A stretch of 64,000 nt of DNA from Leptidea sinapis (taxonomy: Eukaryota; Arthropoda; Insecta; Lepidoptera; Pieridae): contig NC_066282.1 in the NCBI RefSeq assembly GCF_905404315.1, positions 8,270,501 through 8,334,500 on the forward strand. Reading direction: 5' to 3'. The first letter of the stretch is position 1. Each line of letters starts with the position of its first letter. Of the stretch, positions 12,703 to 24,279 are shown in pieces. Below the pieces are notes generated by a model. That model had not been told where the DNA came from, searched no databases, and was given only the letters and a program-made list of their open reading frames with translations. The position numbers and the translations under genes were made by a program.

Positions 12703-13065
12703 CTAGCTGCCCCGACAGACGCTGTTGTGTAGATAATAAAAATAAATTGTTTTGAATTGGCCGATAATATTTCAAAACATTAAAGAATTATTTCGTAAAA
12801 TATGCACCCTGTTGTTATAATGAAATTGTTTCACAGCGGAACTGTCAATCCGTGCGTCACTAAATTCTCTCATAGAAAATATGTCCATACAAAACAAATG
12901 TTGAAAAGATAAATAATAATGGGTCCCAAATCGAAATAAAAACTATCCTATCTCTCACGTTCGACCAAACTGCACTCCATGAAGTAATCCCCATTAAAAT
13001 CCGTTCATTAGTTTAGGAGGCCATCGCAGACAAACAACGTGTCACGTAATTTATATATATTAAGA
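12703..13065 (-). mobile_element. Helitron-like non-autonomous element
   Basis: On the minus strand the element starts TCTTAATATATATAA and ends CAGCTAG. The base before it is A and the base after it is T, as expected for Helitron insertion between A and T. The 3' end reads ACAACAGCGTCTGTCGGGG before CAGCTAG. No coding capacity. Related ends occur at 13229, 20111, 20413, 38129 and 55214. Confidence 0.7.
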
Positions 13066-13228
13066 TTATTCATTATCACAATAAGAAAACTTTGTCTATC
13101 ATTAAACTAATTTCCCTATTCCTTTCGTAGTACTAGTACCTAAATACTTTATCACAAAATGATAGTAGGGAAGGACAACGATCTTAGATCAGGTGCGTGT
13201 AGATGAAATTAATAAATTTATATAAAAA

Positions 13229-13550
13229 CTAGTGGACCCGACAATGTTGTCCTGTACACACGTCTTAAATTTGAAAAATCAGTCCAGCCGTTAAGAGGAG
13301 TTCACTAACACACACATGAGCAGGATAATTATATTATATGGACGGAATTGAGAATCTAAACCAATCTCAAGTTCATTGAAACACACAAAAAAATCATCAA
13401 AATCGGTCCAGCTAGGAGATAGTTCAATTGTGAATCTAAACCATTCTCGAATCCACCTGAAGAAACACAGAAAGATTCATTAAAATCGGTCCAGCCGTTT
13501 AAGAGGAGTTCAGTTACAACAGACGCACAAAAGAAATATATATATTAAGA
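13229..13550 (-). mobile_element. Second Helitron-like element, internally repeated
   Basis: Bounded on the minus strand by TCTTAATATATAT at 13550 and a CTAG-type end at 13229. The inner block with AAATCGGTCCAGC occurs twice (about 13400 and 13485), and a related CAGTCCAGCCGTT lies at 13281. This suggests a partial internal duplication. Non-coding. Confidence 0.6.
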
Positions 13551-14159
13551 CTAGACCTACTGATGTGTGTTAATGTACCTGATAGGAATGCGTTAGTGCC
13601 TACCGGTTAAATAAGATTTTTCAGTCTTTTTGTAGCACAATGATTTGTGCTACATGTGTAAAAATAAATGTATTTAAGTAATATGTTACTAACCCTTGAA
13701 TAAGATTTTACTAACATTAAAGCCTGAAATAAATGATATTAATAAGTTTCTTGTAAAGATCTTAATCTGTGGCATATGTATCCACACTTTATTCATATTT
13801 AGGGAAATTTATTTAAAAAAAAATAAGTACATACCCCTCATTTTAATTAAATGAGTACCAAGTACTCTCCTTAGGTATCATTACTGTCTCAACAGTAATA
13901 GGGACTGTATATTGGACTACAATTTCAAGGTTCAGCAAATATATGCACGAAAAAATAACAGCAGTATGTATTGAATCTTTGGATTTTTCTCAAGCATCAA
14001 AATAGGAACGTTTTTGAACGTAGGTATACATATTGTACATTTATTTAAGTAGCCATTACAAATTTCATAAGTACAATTTCCGTAAGTAGTTTGTCGGCAG
14101 CAGTGTGCTATACATAATAATAAGAAATGCATGCTCCAGGCCTAGTATAGGAAATCGAA

Positions 14160-14545
14160 TCACGACACGAATGCTTGCATTTTTTTTTCACACCCCCTAC
14201 CGACTAATAACCTCTATGCTGTTAGCCCTGAAGGCTTTTACAGCGATATAGGACGTGGGCCATGGAGGCCTCAAAGACTACGCAACTACAGTCGCGGGGC
14301 GTCTGCTAAGGAGACTCGAACCGTGGACCGGCTGTGTGCTTGTGGGAAGGAGAGAGGATGAGGATGAAATGATGATGAAAGATGAAAAATAAGAACACAC
14401 TCGCCGGGCAGCTGCTTACGGTCATTTTGATGAACCCCCACCACTTCTGGTATTAGCATTCTGTGACGTCACTTAAAAGGCCTTTTACGTTGCTACGACG
14501 ACGGGTTGTCTTCTTTCTCATCCCGGGATGATTAAGGCCTGGTAG
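14160..14545 (-). mobile_element. LINE 3' UTR fragment (same family as 22620-23510)
   Basis: Shares a block with the LINE at 22680-22830: CTATGCTGTTAGCCCTG, AGGACGTGGGCC and CGCGGGGCGTCT. No coding sequence remains. It is an end fragment in the intergenic space before the SIAH-like gene. Confidence 0.6.
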
Positions 14546-15451
14546 TATGTGGTATTTACGCACTTAACGTGTTAAGTTAGATTAGAGTTATGTGACTGGG
14601 ATTACAGTACAATTTAAATTTAATTTCCACCCATAATACCCACATTGTAGTTTTTTTTTTGTAAGCCTTACACGACTTCTTAGCAGGTGGCATAGTGCAG
14701 AAGTTGCACCGGAACGATAAATTATTAATAAATACACAATAATTATTTAATAAAAGAATATGGTATTCTTCATTTATTCCAAAAAATTAAGAAGAAAAAT
14801 AAAAAGGAGTAATACTCATCAAACATATTTTTTTTTTATAATAAATCATGCACTACTTATATCCTTATTTGAATAATATTAGAATCAAATGCTTCATAAA
14901 CAAAGAAATAAGTAAACCTAATTTAACACGCCTTAGTTATTTTCATCATTATGTAATTTTTTCGTTTATTAAACATGTTGTTCACTATATGAGTACCTGC
15001 AAGATGCTAAACAAAAAAATCCCGCTACTTCGCCTCTTATATTTTACTTTCGTTCACTATCTTACGGGTTTTTTATTTTAAAGTACGAAAATCACACTCA
15101 TTTTATAGATAACGTTGCCCATGAACATCGATCCGATTCAGGGTGGAGAGAATTTTTATTTTGAATTTTTTTGTTTTATTAGCATAGATCAAGTATTGTC
15201 TTGGTCTATGATTATTAGTCTTGTCATTTCTATAGTTAAGTACTCGTAGACGTATGTCTCTTTTATTTATGGTACCTATTCTGTCATAGTGACAAATGAC
15301 AACCCTCATCACTCAGTAGTACACTTAAAATTGTTTACTTAATACGTAGGTAAGTAGCCATCCCTACACTGTGCCTGTATGAATGAAAATATTGTAAACT
15401 AAAATAATTACGACTCAAGTGCTATTCTAACATAAATCAATATGAAAATGA

Positions 15452-18400
15452 TTAATTTTTATTCATATTATTTTTGTATGCATTCTTCCCGGCTGAATTA
15501 TGTGGTTTTGCGAATTGTCGTTCATTCGCAGCATCTTTATTTGGCTTTTGGTTTCTGTTAGGGCCATCATTCTTTGTTTTTTGATATGTTGAGAGTTTGA
15601 GTTCGCAACGGAAACATAATTTATTATCTTTCATGAAATGTGATAGCATGTCGAGCGGCATAACTGGACATTTGGCAAGACCATAGATCTCAGAGTCGTC
15701 CATTGTATCATTGAAGCAATGGTCTTTAAATGTCACCATTCGCTTTTCAGTTTGCATACTGGTCAGTTGTATCTCATATGTGCAATCTACAGCTTGCTTC
15801 TTCGTTCCAATGAGCTGTACGGCCCAGAAAGCCATTTTATTAACTGGATTAATATCAAAAGACACTATAAATACACGTTTGTTCATTGACATAACAAATA
15901 TTTGTTTAAGATGAGCGTTGATTGACACATGGTTCAAGTTGAATTCTGAATTTGCGTTCTCTTTTATGTTCTCGGGATGTTTTTGCTTGCAGTGTTCAAC
16001 AATATTAAATTTTGATTTAATATGAAATTTTCCTGTAAAATAAAATATTTAACTGAGTTTAAAAAAAAGTGCTGCGTGTTAGCTACATTGCTAAGCAAGG
16101 GAGAAAGATCGGGACTTATCAAGGTTATAATTTGTAGACTAAAAATCACTTAATGCGCTTAATTTTAAATAATAAAGGGATAATAATAAAAGAAAATTAT
16201 TTTAATAATAAATTAAAAACAGCCATAGATCTGTTAGTCTAAACCGGCTGCACATGCCTCGGGCATCCAAAGCGTTCGGTGAAAGAACAACAGCTTACAT
16301 AGTACCCAGACTGATTAATAAACTGCCACGTGACTTGACCGACTCGTTGACTGAGACTAATTTAAAAAAATAATTTTTAAGACTTGACTGACCACCGACT
16401 TATCGTGCTTAACTATTAATTGTATCAAGTACTTTTACTTTTATTTGTATAATTATAATTTATAGCTAAGTGATTGTGAACTATTTTTTCTTTTATTAAT
16501 TTAACTCTGTTGGGTAGACTTAATTTAGCAATTGTACAAACCTCAGTGGTTTTTATTGCTTTGAAACCGCAATGTAAAATTTGTTTTTTTATTAATAAAT
16601 ATATAAAAATAAAATAATGGGTAGCAGTGGCCTCTTTACGAGATTTCTTTTAGTCGGTTCAAGCCAAGTTTACTCAAACGAGCGTTAGTTTGTCTAGAAG
16701 TCTCATTAAGGGTATGTTCCGATATGCACTACGACCACTGTACAGTGTGACGTCAATTTAGTATACTGTGAAGCCGTTCCTGTATAGCCAGTTATACTGG
16801 TTACTACTTATTTGAAAACGGAACGCAATCCCGTAAACTGTCAGCCGCATTTTTTGACGCAGCATTAAAATGAGTGTATTAAAGTTTTCTAGTTCATTAA
16901 AAAAAACTGTTGTTGTCAAATTAAAAATAATGTAATTAAAACTTTGGGAGCTCGAGTGGTTTTGACTGATGATTACCTCGAAAACGCCAGTGCTCACAGT
17001 AGAATATGGCGGCGATTTATGACGTCATATATTTGCCTAGGGTACTGCGGCAGTATACTGGCAGTCCGTAACGGAACGAATTTTTCTACAGTGATAGCAC
17101 TGTGCAGTGCATATCGGACCATACCCTTAATGACGCACACGCGACCCAGTTGCCACATTGATACAAAGGAAGGTTCCTAGAAGGCTTATTTAATACTGTA
17201 TGTAATATATAATAATTAATAATATTGTCTCACCTTTCCAAGAACAAGTATTCAACTTTCGAAGGGGACAATAAATATCACGGAACATGCATTCTTTTAA
17301 ATGGTTCTCGATATTCTCATTTGCTACTACATATGTACACCCTTCAGCTTTGTTAGGACATGTGGCCACCTGTAAAATAAAATAATACTTAGTCTGACCA
17401 TAAATACTGTTACTATAAAAAAAATATTTTTGAATTTAGAATCTGTAACTTTTATATGATTGTTCATTGAGTTTTCTCAATTTGGCGAAAATAATTGTGC
17501 AATGATTGTGATTGAATTACACAAACAACAAAGTAGGTATGGAGCCAAAATATGCAATTTTTAAAACTCTCCATACGCTTCGTATTAGTAAAATGTTTGT
17601 GTACTGGGAAATAATATAGGTACAATGAGACCTCCTCTATTTGTGACAGAAAAAGATCTGTCCGTCCACGTAGTGTTCGTACGAAAAAGGTGGTCAAAGC
17701 AGTAAGGAAAAGAATTCGAAGAAATCCTGTCCGAAAGCAAAAGATTTTACCTAGAACCATGTCGCGATTTCAAAAGATGACTTACGCAAAGGTAGGTCAC
17801 AGAAAATTTTTGTTTACGCATGAGGATTTTTTTACAATTGAGCTAAATTTTAACAAACAAAATGACCGTCTAAGGAAGCTTCCCAATTTGTCGATAAAGT
17901 GCAACGTGGGCACTATCCGACTTAAGTGATGGTTTGGTTTTTTTTATGAAAATAAGGGACGAGACGAGCAGGACGTTCAGCTGATGGTAATCGATACGCC
18001 CTGCCCATTACAATGCAGTGCCGTTCAGGATTCTTGGAAAACCCCAATAATTCTGAGCGGCACTACAATTCGCTCGTCCAGTAATTTCACTAGCTACAGC
18101 GCCCTTCAGATCGAAACACAGTAATGCTTATATACTATATATGCACATATTACTGCTTCACGGCAGAAATAGGCGCCGTTGTGGTACCCATAATGTAGCC
18201 GGCATCCTGTGCAAAGGAGCCTCCCTCTTGGTGGGTTATTAGCTATGAAGGAGTAACTGAGCCATACTTTTGTGAAAAAGGCATCAAACATCGGCACAAG
18301 TGTATCAAGATACCATTCTTGAGAAGGTTATGAAGTCCCTTAACAACACCATGTTCAATAACCAAGAATGGTCCTTCCAGCAAGATTCGGCGCCGGGTCA

Positions 18401-21400
18401 ACAAGCTCGGTCTACGCAGTCTTGGTTGGAAACTAACGTTTCGGACTTTATCAGAGCTGAAGACTGGCCGTCGTCTAGTTCCGATCTTAATCTGCTGGAT
18501 TATGATTTATGGTCAATTTTAGAGAGTACGGCTTGCTCTAAACGTCATGAATGACAGTGAAGAATTTTCTCATGGAAAGAGTGCGTGCTTCTAACTATTG
18601 GTAACTGACCTCAACGTTTAAAGGACTGTATTGTATAGACAGCACTGCGAATAAAGTTTTTATATTTTAATTTGTTTTATATTTATGTATTAAACTAACA
18701 CACTGTAAAAGTAATAAATATTATTTGCAATAGAAAATTAGATTAATAGGAAAATATCTAAAAATTTATTAGGCGAACAATCTACACTGGACCGCAAATA
18801 AACCGGGCTACCAACTACTTCGGATTTCTGACTCGATTTTCTCAAAAAGTATAAGACTTACAAATGTCCTAATTATACTTGCAGACCTAATTATACATGG
18901 TGATTAAAATGAATAATGAATTAATTTATTATAAAGTGCCGACAACCCACATTGTTATCGAGCAACTAACACGATGGTAACGATTTTCTCTGTTTTGACT
19001 AGAGATCGCGATTAGCGCTCGTCTTACTACAATGAGGGTAGTCGGATTTATTTTCTTATAATTTCCTTAGTTTTTGTCAACCGTTTGATCTAACGCGCGT
19101 AATTCTGTAACTTTTTTCGGTAAATAACGGATACGACACCTCAGGCAGCAGCTCAAGCTGTAACACTACTTCAAGCAGGCCTTACACAACGTGAGGTCGC
19201 TTGAAGACTTCGAATCAGCAGATCTTCAGTGCAATGAGTTTTCAGACGATATCTAGAGACTGGAGCATTCGATTGCCGTCCAGGTACGGGCAGAACTACT
19301 TACTGTTCTGCGAAATTGCCGCCTTTAGTTCAAGTCCAACAAAGTCTGCGTGAAGAATTCCAAGTGGTCATAAATCTGTCTCCAAAGAAAGCAGCAACAT
19401 GCCCAGCATAAACCGTTCAGCTCGGCTTGAATTTGCTCGGGAGCATAGGGATTGGACGTTAGAGCAGTGGGGTAATGTTCTCTTCACTGATGAGACCTGG
19501 GTGAATTTACATGGAAGTGACAGACGACAGAGAGTATATTGTCGCCCTGGAGAACGTTATTCTCAGTGTTGCATCTAGAAAACTGTAACATATGGAGGAG
19601 GATCTGTAATGGTCTGGGGCGGCATTTCGTTAACCGCATGTACAGCGTGAGTTTTCATCGAACCGACGGCCCGTTGCCATGCACGTGGCTTAACTTCTCA
19701 TCGCTACATTACTGAAATTCTCGCAGACCATGTGGTACCTTACGCAGGATATATCGGACAGAATATGTAGTTGATGCATGATAATGCACGGCGTCATGTT
19801 GACCCAGTATCTACGCGATATCGGTATTCATACAATGGATTGGCCAGCTCGAAGCCCGGACTTGAATCCGATAGAACACTTATCGGATAAGCTGAAACGT
19901 CGGGTTCGAGCCCGGGTACAGTTTTATACTTTTCGAGAAAATCAAATCGGAGTTCCAAAGTAGCGGGTGGCCCGGTTTATTTGTTGTCCAGTGTATTTTC
20001 CATAAAATCGTTCCCGATTCTTTTTCCTTGGTGTGTCATGATGACATGAAAGATGTGGTGTCATGGGACACGAAGTTCCTTAGGATAAAGAAACAACACT
20101 ATTTGAAAAACTAGCTGACCCAGCAAACGTTGTATTGCCGATATTAAAATCGCGATACAAAAGTAACTGTTGATCGTAGATGGGTGAAAATTTTATGTAT
20201 AAGTTGTATGTATTTTTTAATGCTGACTCAAACAAATTAAAAAAAAAATTCGTGTGGACCGGACCATTCTTAACATTTAGGGGGATGAAAAATAGATTTT
20301 GTCCGATTCTCAGACCTACCCAATATGCACTCAAAATTTCATCTAAATCGGTCAAGCCGTTTCGGAGGAGTTCAAAGTTTAACACCATGACACGAGAATT
20401 TTATATATTCGACTAGCTGACTCAGCAAACGTTGTATTGCCATATAAAGTAGTTAAAATAAAATTTAATGATTAAAATTTTTGGGGTATAAAAAATTTAT
20501 GACGATCGATTCTCACACCTACCAAATATTACATTACATTAAATTTATCGTACTTCAATAATCATTATATTCGATTGCCATATTGCAACTATATTGCGTA
20601 TCATATCAAATTGGTTAGCCGTTTCGGAGGAGTTTGGTAACAAATACAGATTTTATATTTATTATATTTTCTTGATTTTTTTAAATTTTCCTGATTGGTT
20701 TCTCTTTAAGTACCTACCTACATAAAAGTATTTAGGAAATTTTGTATCTATTTTATAAACAATAAATAACACAAAATAAAATAAATCAAACAATAAAAAA
20801 AATATTTCAAATTATTAAGTAAAATAAAAATGTCTATTACTTTTTTTACATAAATAATTATAAAAAGGTTATATAAAGGATTTATAAAGGTTATATAAAG
20901 GCTTGTGGTAACTAAAATAAGATGTAACATATGTTTGCGATTCTATTATGTCTTGAAAAAACAACATCAATAGTATTTATTGGCTTGTAGCAAAAAAATA
21001 AGGACTCCGTGTCACCTTACATAACAGTGTAGCACCAAAACAAGCCGATTAATGTGTAAATACATAGCCCCACGCACACACACTACTACATGCCGATAGG
21101 CGGCCATTATGAGAATTGCCATCGTCTGTGACAGATCAGTTTGCGTCTCAATAAAATATTTTAAAAAAGCCGTCGCGCGTGGTGATAAAGTGTAAAAACG
21201 ATACTATATAAGTATTTGTGGCCATATATGGTTATTTAAGGGAGAAAAAATTGTGTAACTTGTATCCTCCGTAACCGCACATACACTAGCATATAACGGT
21301 GCTGCACTTGCTAATATCACGGCGCGGAGTCCTTCTTTTTTTCCTCGTCCGTGTTATTAATATAGTATTTTTTTATTAATCAATTCTCATCATTAAATTC

Positions 21401-24273
21401 TATTGCTGAAACTATTCGCTTGTGGAAACTAAAATAAGATGTAACATATATTTGCGATTCTACTATGTGTAAATATCTTGAAAAAACAACATCAATAGTA
21501 ATAAGTCTTTTAACTCGTTGTCGATTCTTTTAGATTCTTTTGTTTTCTCTCATCCCTTCTCTTTCTGATCACACTCCACCTCGCAAATGCACAGTATATA
21601 CTCATAGCATGTACACGCAATTACGCGCAGTCGTCATTCTTTCTCCATAGACTTCCATTCCACTTCGTTATATGTTTTTCTTACAGTTAATGGTCTCACA
21701 TTTTTTTTCAGTTTGATCGCGCAGCAAAATCTCTAAAGCTCTGTCCAAACTGAGGCTACTATCCCGCGGGACAGAAGACGCTCGCGCCGATTGCGTCAGC
21801 TAACTTGTATGGACGTGTTCAAATTGACGCGAGTAGTCGCTCAATTTGAATTTGAATCTCACAATGCATGATGATTTCCACTGGATAACGAAAAGTGACA
21901 CGCGGGAAGTCGCGTCAGTTTGAGAGGCTAAGCGAGCGAGCGAATTGCTCTAAAACGCGCCCCGCACGTTATTCGCCTCAGTTTGAACAGAGCTTAACTC
22001 CTCCAAGTCTTTTTTTTTATTACAATAAGGGACGAGATGAGCAGGACGTTCAGCTGATGGTAATTGATGCGCCTTGCCCATTACAATGCAGTGCCGCTCA
22101 GGATTCTTGAAATACCATAAATTCTGAGCAGCACTACAACTGCGCTCGTTACCTTGAGACATAAGATGTTAAGTCTCATTTGCCCAGTAATTTCACAAGC
22201 TTTGGTGCCCTTCAGACCGTAACACAGTAATGCTTGGACATTACTGCTTCACGGCAGAAATAGACGCCGTTGTGGTACCCATAATCTAGCCGGCGTCCTG
22301 TGCAAGGAGCAACTGGTAAAATTAAATTTTAAATTTAATATAATCACAGTTAAGAAAGTAGTTACCTAATAATCATTTTACCTTTTCTATCATTTCCTCC
22401 AAAGCCCAATTTCTCATATGAGTGATTAGCTGTCTACATATCGGACAGTTTGGCGGAGATAGTTTTTGAGTGCAACCATTGCATAAACTGTGCCCAGTAG
22501 TGCATTGGTATATCGGAACCGTCATCGCATTCAGGCAGACTGGACATTCCGGTACGAGGGCATTCTGCTTTGCTCTGAAATCACAAAAATGTAACAACTA
22601 TGAAAATATTTTTTTTTTGAGAGGAGGAAATACAGTTACGTATTTACGCCCCGGAACGGGGCGTAATATGTCGGACTCAAGTGTCCGCGTTAGCGGACAC
22701 CCCATACCGACTAAAACCTCCTCTATGCTGTTAGCCCTGGCTTTTACAGCGAAGTAGGACGTGGGCCGTGGAGGCCGCAGAGACTACGCAACAACAGTCG
22801 CGGGGCGTCTCCTAAGGAGACTGTATGTGTGTATGTATGTTTGTATGTATGTAAGTAGTGTAAATGTGAATATATGTTTGTGTTTATGTCTGTTTGTGGA
22901 GTATGTTTGTGATTGTAAGTGGTGTATCCGTCAGTCAGTCTGTGTGTGAGTGTGAGTGGAGTTTAACGATTACAGGACGAGGACTAATGTCTCGTCGGGT
23001 ATCAAAAGAATGTGTGGTGTATCTAGGTTGTGGGCCGCTGGCCATCGTCAGAGTGACGAGTGCCAGTGGTTTGCGGTGGTTGACCGCGCCTACGCCTGCG
23101 ATGGCGGTGAGTGCGTGTCTGTGTCGGTGTTTGTGTGGGTGTCGCGTTCGCGATGGTGATGTCGTCATCAGGGTCTACCGTGACGTGCCTGGGACGTCTT
23201 ATTGGGTTGAGACTATGGTGAAGCGGGGTGTACCCACATGCCTTCCTAACCAAGATGTTGGGATGATTAGGCGCCTTGTCGAAGAAGAGTCGCGAGATCT
23301 CTTTAAAGTGTTGAGCTATCGTCCGAAGCTCTAGATCGCGGTGAAGGTCTACGTTTCGGATGAATCACGGGGCTCCAGTTGCCATGCGCGTGAATTTATT
23401 TTGAACTACTTGCAAACGACGTAAGTAGCTCGGTCGGGTGTGCGCGAATATGACGCTTGCGTATGACAGTATTGGCCGTACGATGGTTTTGTACAGTATG
23501 AAAATGTTAATGATATATTATTGACGTTGCATAAGTTGAGGAGAAAAAAACAACGTTTAAAAAAACCGACTTCATAAACTGAAAAGTATCAAATAACTAA
23601 AAATTTAATTTAATACACCTTTACCTTTAATATTAATAAAATGCTATTATTTATATGTGCTACCTATTGATAGGTTTTAAGTCGGTGCCAAGCCAAATGG
23701 CGGTCCTCCACAGTGCAGTTTTCAAGGAGCTTTCTTCCACATACTACAAAGCAGTGGAATGAGCTTCCTTGTTCGGTGTTACCGGGACGATACGACATGG
23801 GTACCTCCAAAAAAAAAGCGCGTACACCTTCCTTAAAGGCCGGCAACGCTCCTGTGATTCCTCTGGTGTTGCAAGAGAATATGGGCGGCGGTGATCACTT
23901 AACACCAGGTACGCTCGTTTGTCCTCCTATTCCATAAAAAAAAGAATACCATCAAATACCACCAGACTCTATATTCAGATACAATATTCTAGGGTATAGA
24001 CAAATAAATCTTGCGAGAGAGATACAGCAAGGTGGAATAGGACAGCGAATATATTGTTACTGTAACCGATGTTGATTGATAACTCGTAAACAATCCGCCA
24101 CTGCTACCATTGGCACCGCATACATTAACAAATCAAAATTATTCACGAATTATCGGGCTATCAGATCGTTTGTATGTTAGTATATTCTGTCTATGATTAT
24201 AATTCACGTGTTTTTCGTAGATAATAAAAGTAGATTTTCGTACTTACCTATTCTGTTTTGCCGCGGCAGCCAT
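15452..24273 (-). CDS. SIAH/sina-like RING E3 ubiquitin ligase, complete, four exons
   Basis: Seven-in-absentia (SIAH) proteins bind substrates through a C-terminal TRAF-like domain and ubiquitinate them via a RING. Exons on the minus strand are 24248-24273, 22382-22574, 17234-17369 and 15452-16032. All junctions are GT-AG and in frame, giving 311 residues starting MAAAAKQNR. The RING spans about residues 19-55 (ECPVC..YQCTTGHSLC..CPICR) and is followed by RNWALEE. A SIAH-type zinc finger spans about 74-137 (VATCPNKAEGC..HLKEC, CSWKG, EHCKQKH). The TRAF-like domain includes FWAVQLIGTKKQA. The last 40 or so residues are a basic, Asn/Lys-rich tail that typical SIAH lacks. Divergence from canonical sina suggests a sina-like paralogue. 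Introns of 1.2-5 kb are full of transposon relics. An AATAAA lies in the last coding codons. Confidence 0.9.
16215..16615 (+). mobile_element. LINE C-terminus and 3' UTR fragment
   Basis: Plus strand encodes a LINE reverse transcriptase tail (RLHMPRASKAFGERTTAY, then VPRLINKLPRDLTDSL) and a stop. An AT-rich 3' UTR with a short A/T tail follows. It lies in the last intron of the SIAH-like gene, antisense to it. Confidence 0.7.
16710..17126. mobile_element. piggyBac-type MITE, TTAA-flanked, 417 bp
   Basis: Terminal inverted repeats begin GGGTATGTTCCGATATGC at the left and are mirrored at the right with one mismatch. Exact TTAA flanks (16706-16709 and 17127-17130) indicate the TTAA target duplication of the piggyBac superfamily. 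No transposase is encoded. A longer copy in reverse orientation is at 59030-59796. Confidence 0.85.
17640..18660 (+). pseudogene. mariner-family transposase relic split by a SINE
   Basis: The upstream part has the DNA-binding end (VVKAVRKRIRRNPVRKQKIL) and GHRKFLFTHEDFFTIE, where mariner has the first catalytic Asp (TDE). The downstream part has FNNQEWSFQQDSAP and EDWPSSSSDLNLLDYDLW. Frames are broken and the first acidic residue is His in this copy (THED). A 289-bp SINE sits between 17939 and 18227. The element is dead and lies in intron 2 of the SIAH-like gene on the opposite strand. Confidence 0.85.
17939..18227 (-). mobile_element. SINE-like poly(A) retroposon, copy 1
   Basis: The T-run at the left edge is the poly(A) tail of a minus-oriented retroposon. 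TTGGT flanks it exactly at 17934-17938 and 18228-18232, a target-site duplication. Its body has the family blocks GACGTTCAGCTGATGG, AATGCAGTGCCG and CTTCACGGCAGAAATAGG. No ORF. Other copies lie at 22009, 36908, 45229, 53258 and 60583. Confidence 0.85.
18785..19993 (+). mobile_element. Complete but decayed Tc1-like transposon, 1.2 kb
   Basis: The ends form a long inverted repeat of about 65 bp (CACTGGACCGCAAATAAACC at the left, mirrored at the right as GGTTTATTTGTTGTCCAGTG). TA target duplications lie at 18783-18784 and 19994-19995. Between them is a Tc1/IS630 transposase broken by stops and frameshifts. Visible blocks are ARLEFAREHRDW, LFTDETWVNLHG, YGGGSVMVWGGIS, LMHDNARRHV and DWPARSPDLNPIEHL. 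The catalytic Asp contexts are recognisable. It lies in intron 2 of the SIAH-like gene. Confidence 0.92.
20111..20412 (-). mobile_element. Helitron-like element, 302 bp
   Basis: On the minus strand it begins TCGAATATATAAAATTC and ends with a small hairpin (GGCAATACAACGTTTGC) followed by TGGGTCAGCTAG, then T. These are the TC...hairpin...CTAG hallmarks of Helitrons. It directly abuts a second similar element at 20413. Confidence 0.75.
20413..20665 (-). mobile_element. Adjacent second Helitron-like element
   Basis: It starts at the left with the same CTAGCTGACTCAGCAAACGT end (minus-strand 3' terminus). It shares the internal GTTTCGGAGGAGTTTG block with its neighbour. The right (5') limit is not clear and lies somewhere near 20660-20690. 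Confidence 0.6.
21000..21334. mobile_element. MITE with AAGGACTCCG inverted ends
   Basis: The left end reads AAGGACTCCGTG and the right end CGCGGAGTCCTT. They are inverted copies over about 10-12 bp. The interior is non-coding and GC-richer than its surroundings. A longer direct repeat lies outside both ends (20901-20975 and 21418-21501). Superfamily not assigned. Confidence 0.55.
22009..22312 (-). mobile_element. SINE-like poly(A) retroposon, copy 2
   Basis: T-run at 22010 followed by the full family body through CCGGCGTCCTGTGC. Oriented minus, ending about 70 bp from the RING exon of the SIAH-like gene (exon 22382-22574), in the downstream intron. Confidence 0.8.
22620..23510 (-). mobile_element. 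LINE 3' portion: RT C-terminus and 3' UTR
   Basis: The minus strand encodes the end of a jockey/R1-like reverse transcriptase protein. It reads ILYKTIVRPILSYASVIFA, then APWFIRNVDLHRDLEL, and runs on into the frame at 23023-23253 (RRPRHVTVDPDDD..). The remaining 3' UTR, with TGTATG repeats, runs down to about 22620. The plus-strand ORF at 22894-23334 overlaps this and is a shadow. Located in intron 1 of the SIAH-like gene. Confidence 0.8.
22822..22960. repeat. TGTATG-type microsatellite in LINE 3' UTR
   Basis: Tandem TGTATG/TATGTTTG and GTGTGAGTGTGAGTG units. They lie inside the LINE fragment at 22620-23510 and are absent from the 14160-14545 copy. Confidence 0.6.
23650..23940 (+). mobile_element. 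LINE 3' end, plus orientation, poly(A) tail
   Basis: Same family as 51505-51930 but in plus orientation. It carries GTGGAATGAGCTTCCTTG, GACGATACGACATGGG and GGTGATCACTTAACACC, then TCCTATTCC and an A-run. It represents the last 90 or so codons and tail of the element, in intron 1 of the SIAH-like gene. Confidence 0.8.
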
Positions 24274-24279
24274 TGTTAT

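Noticed and set aside
22820..22960. CRISPR-like array
   Set aside because: Short imperfect TGTATG units with no spacers in eukaryotic DNA; a microsatellite.
22894..23334. 146-codon plus-strand ORF
   Set aside because: It overlaps the minus-strand LINE C-terminus and 3' UTR; its composition (Val, Cys, Arg rich) reflects a repeat and not a known protein.
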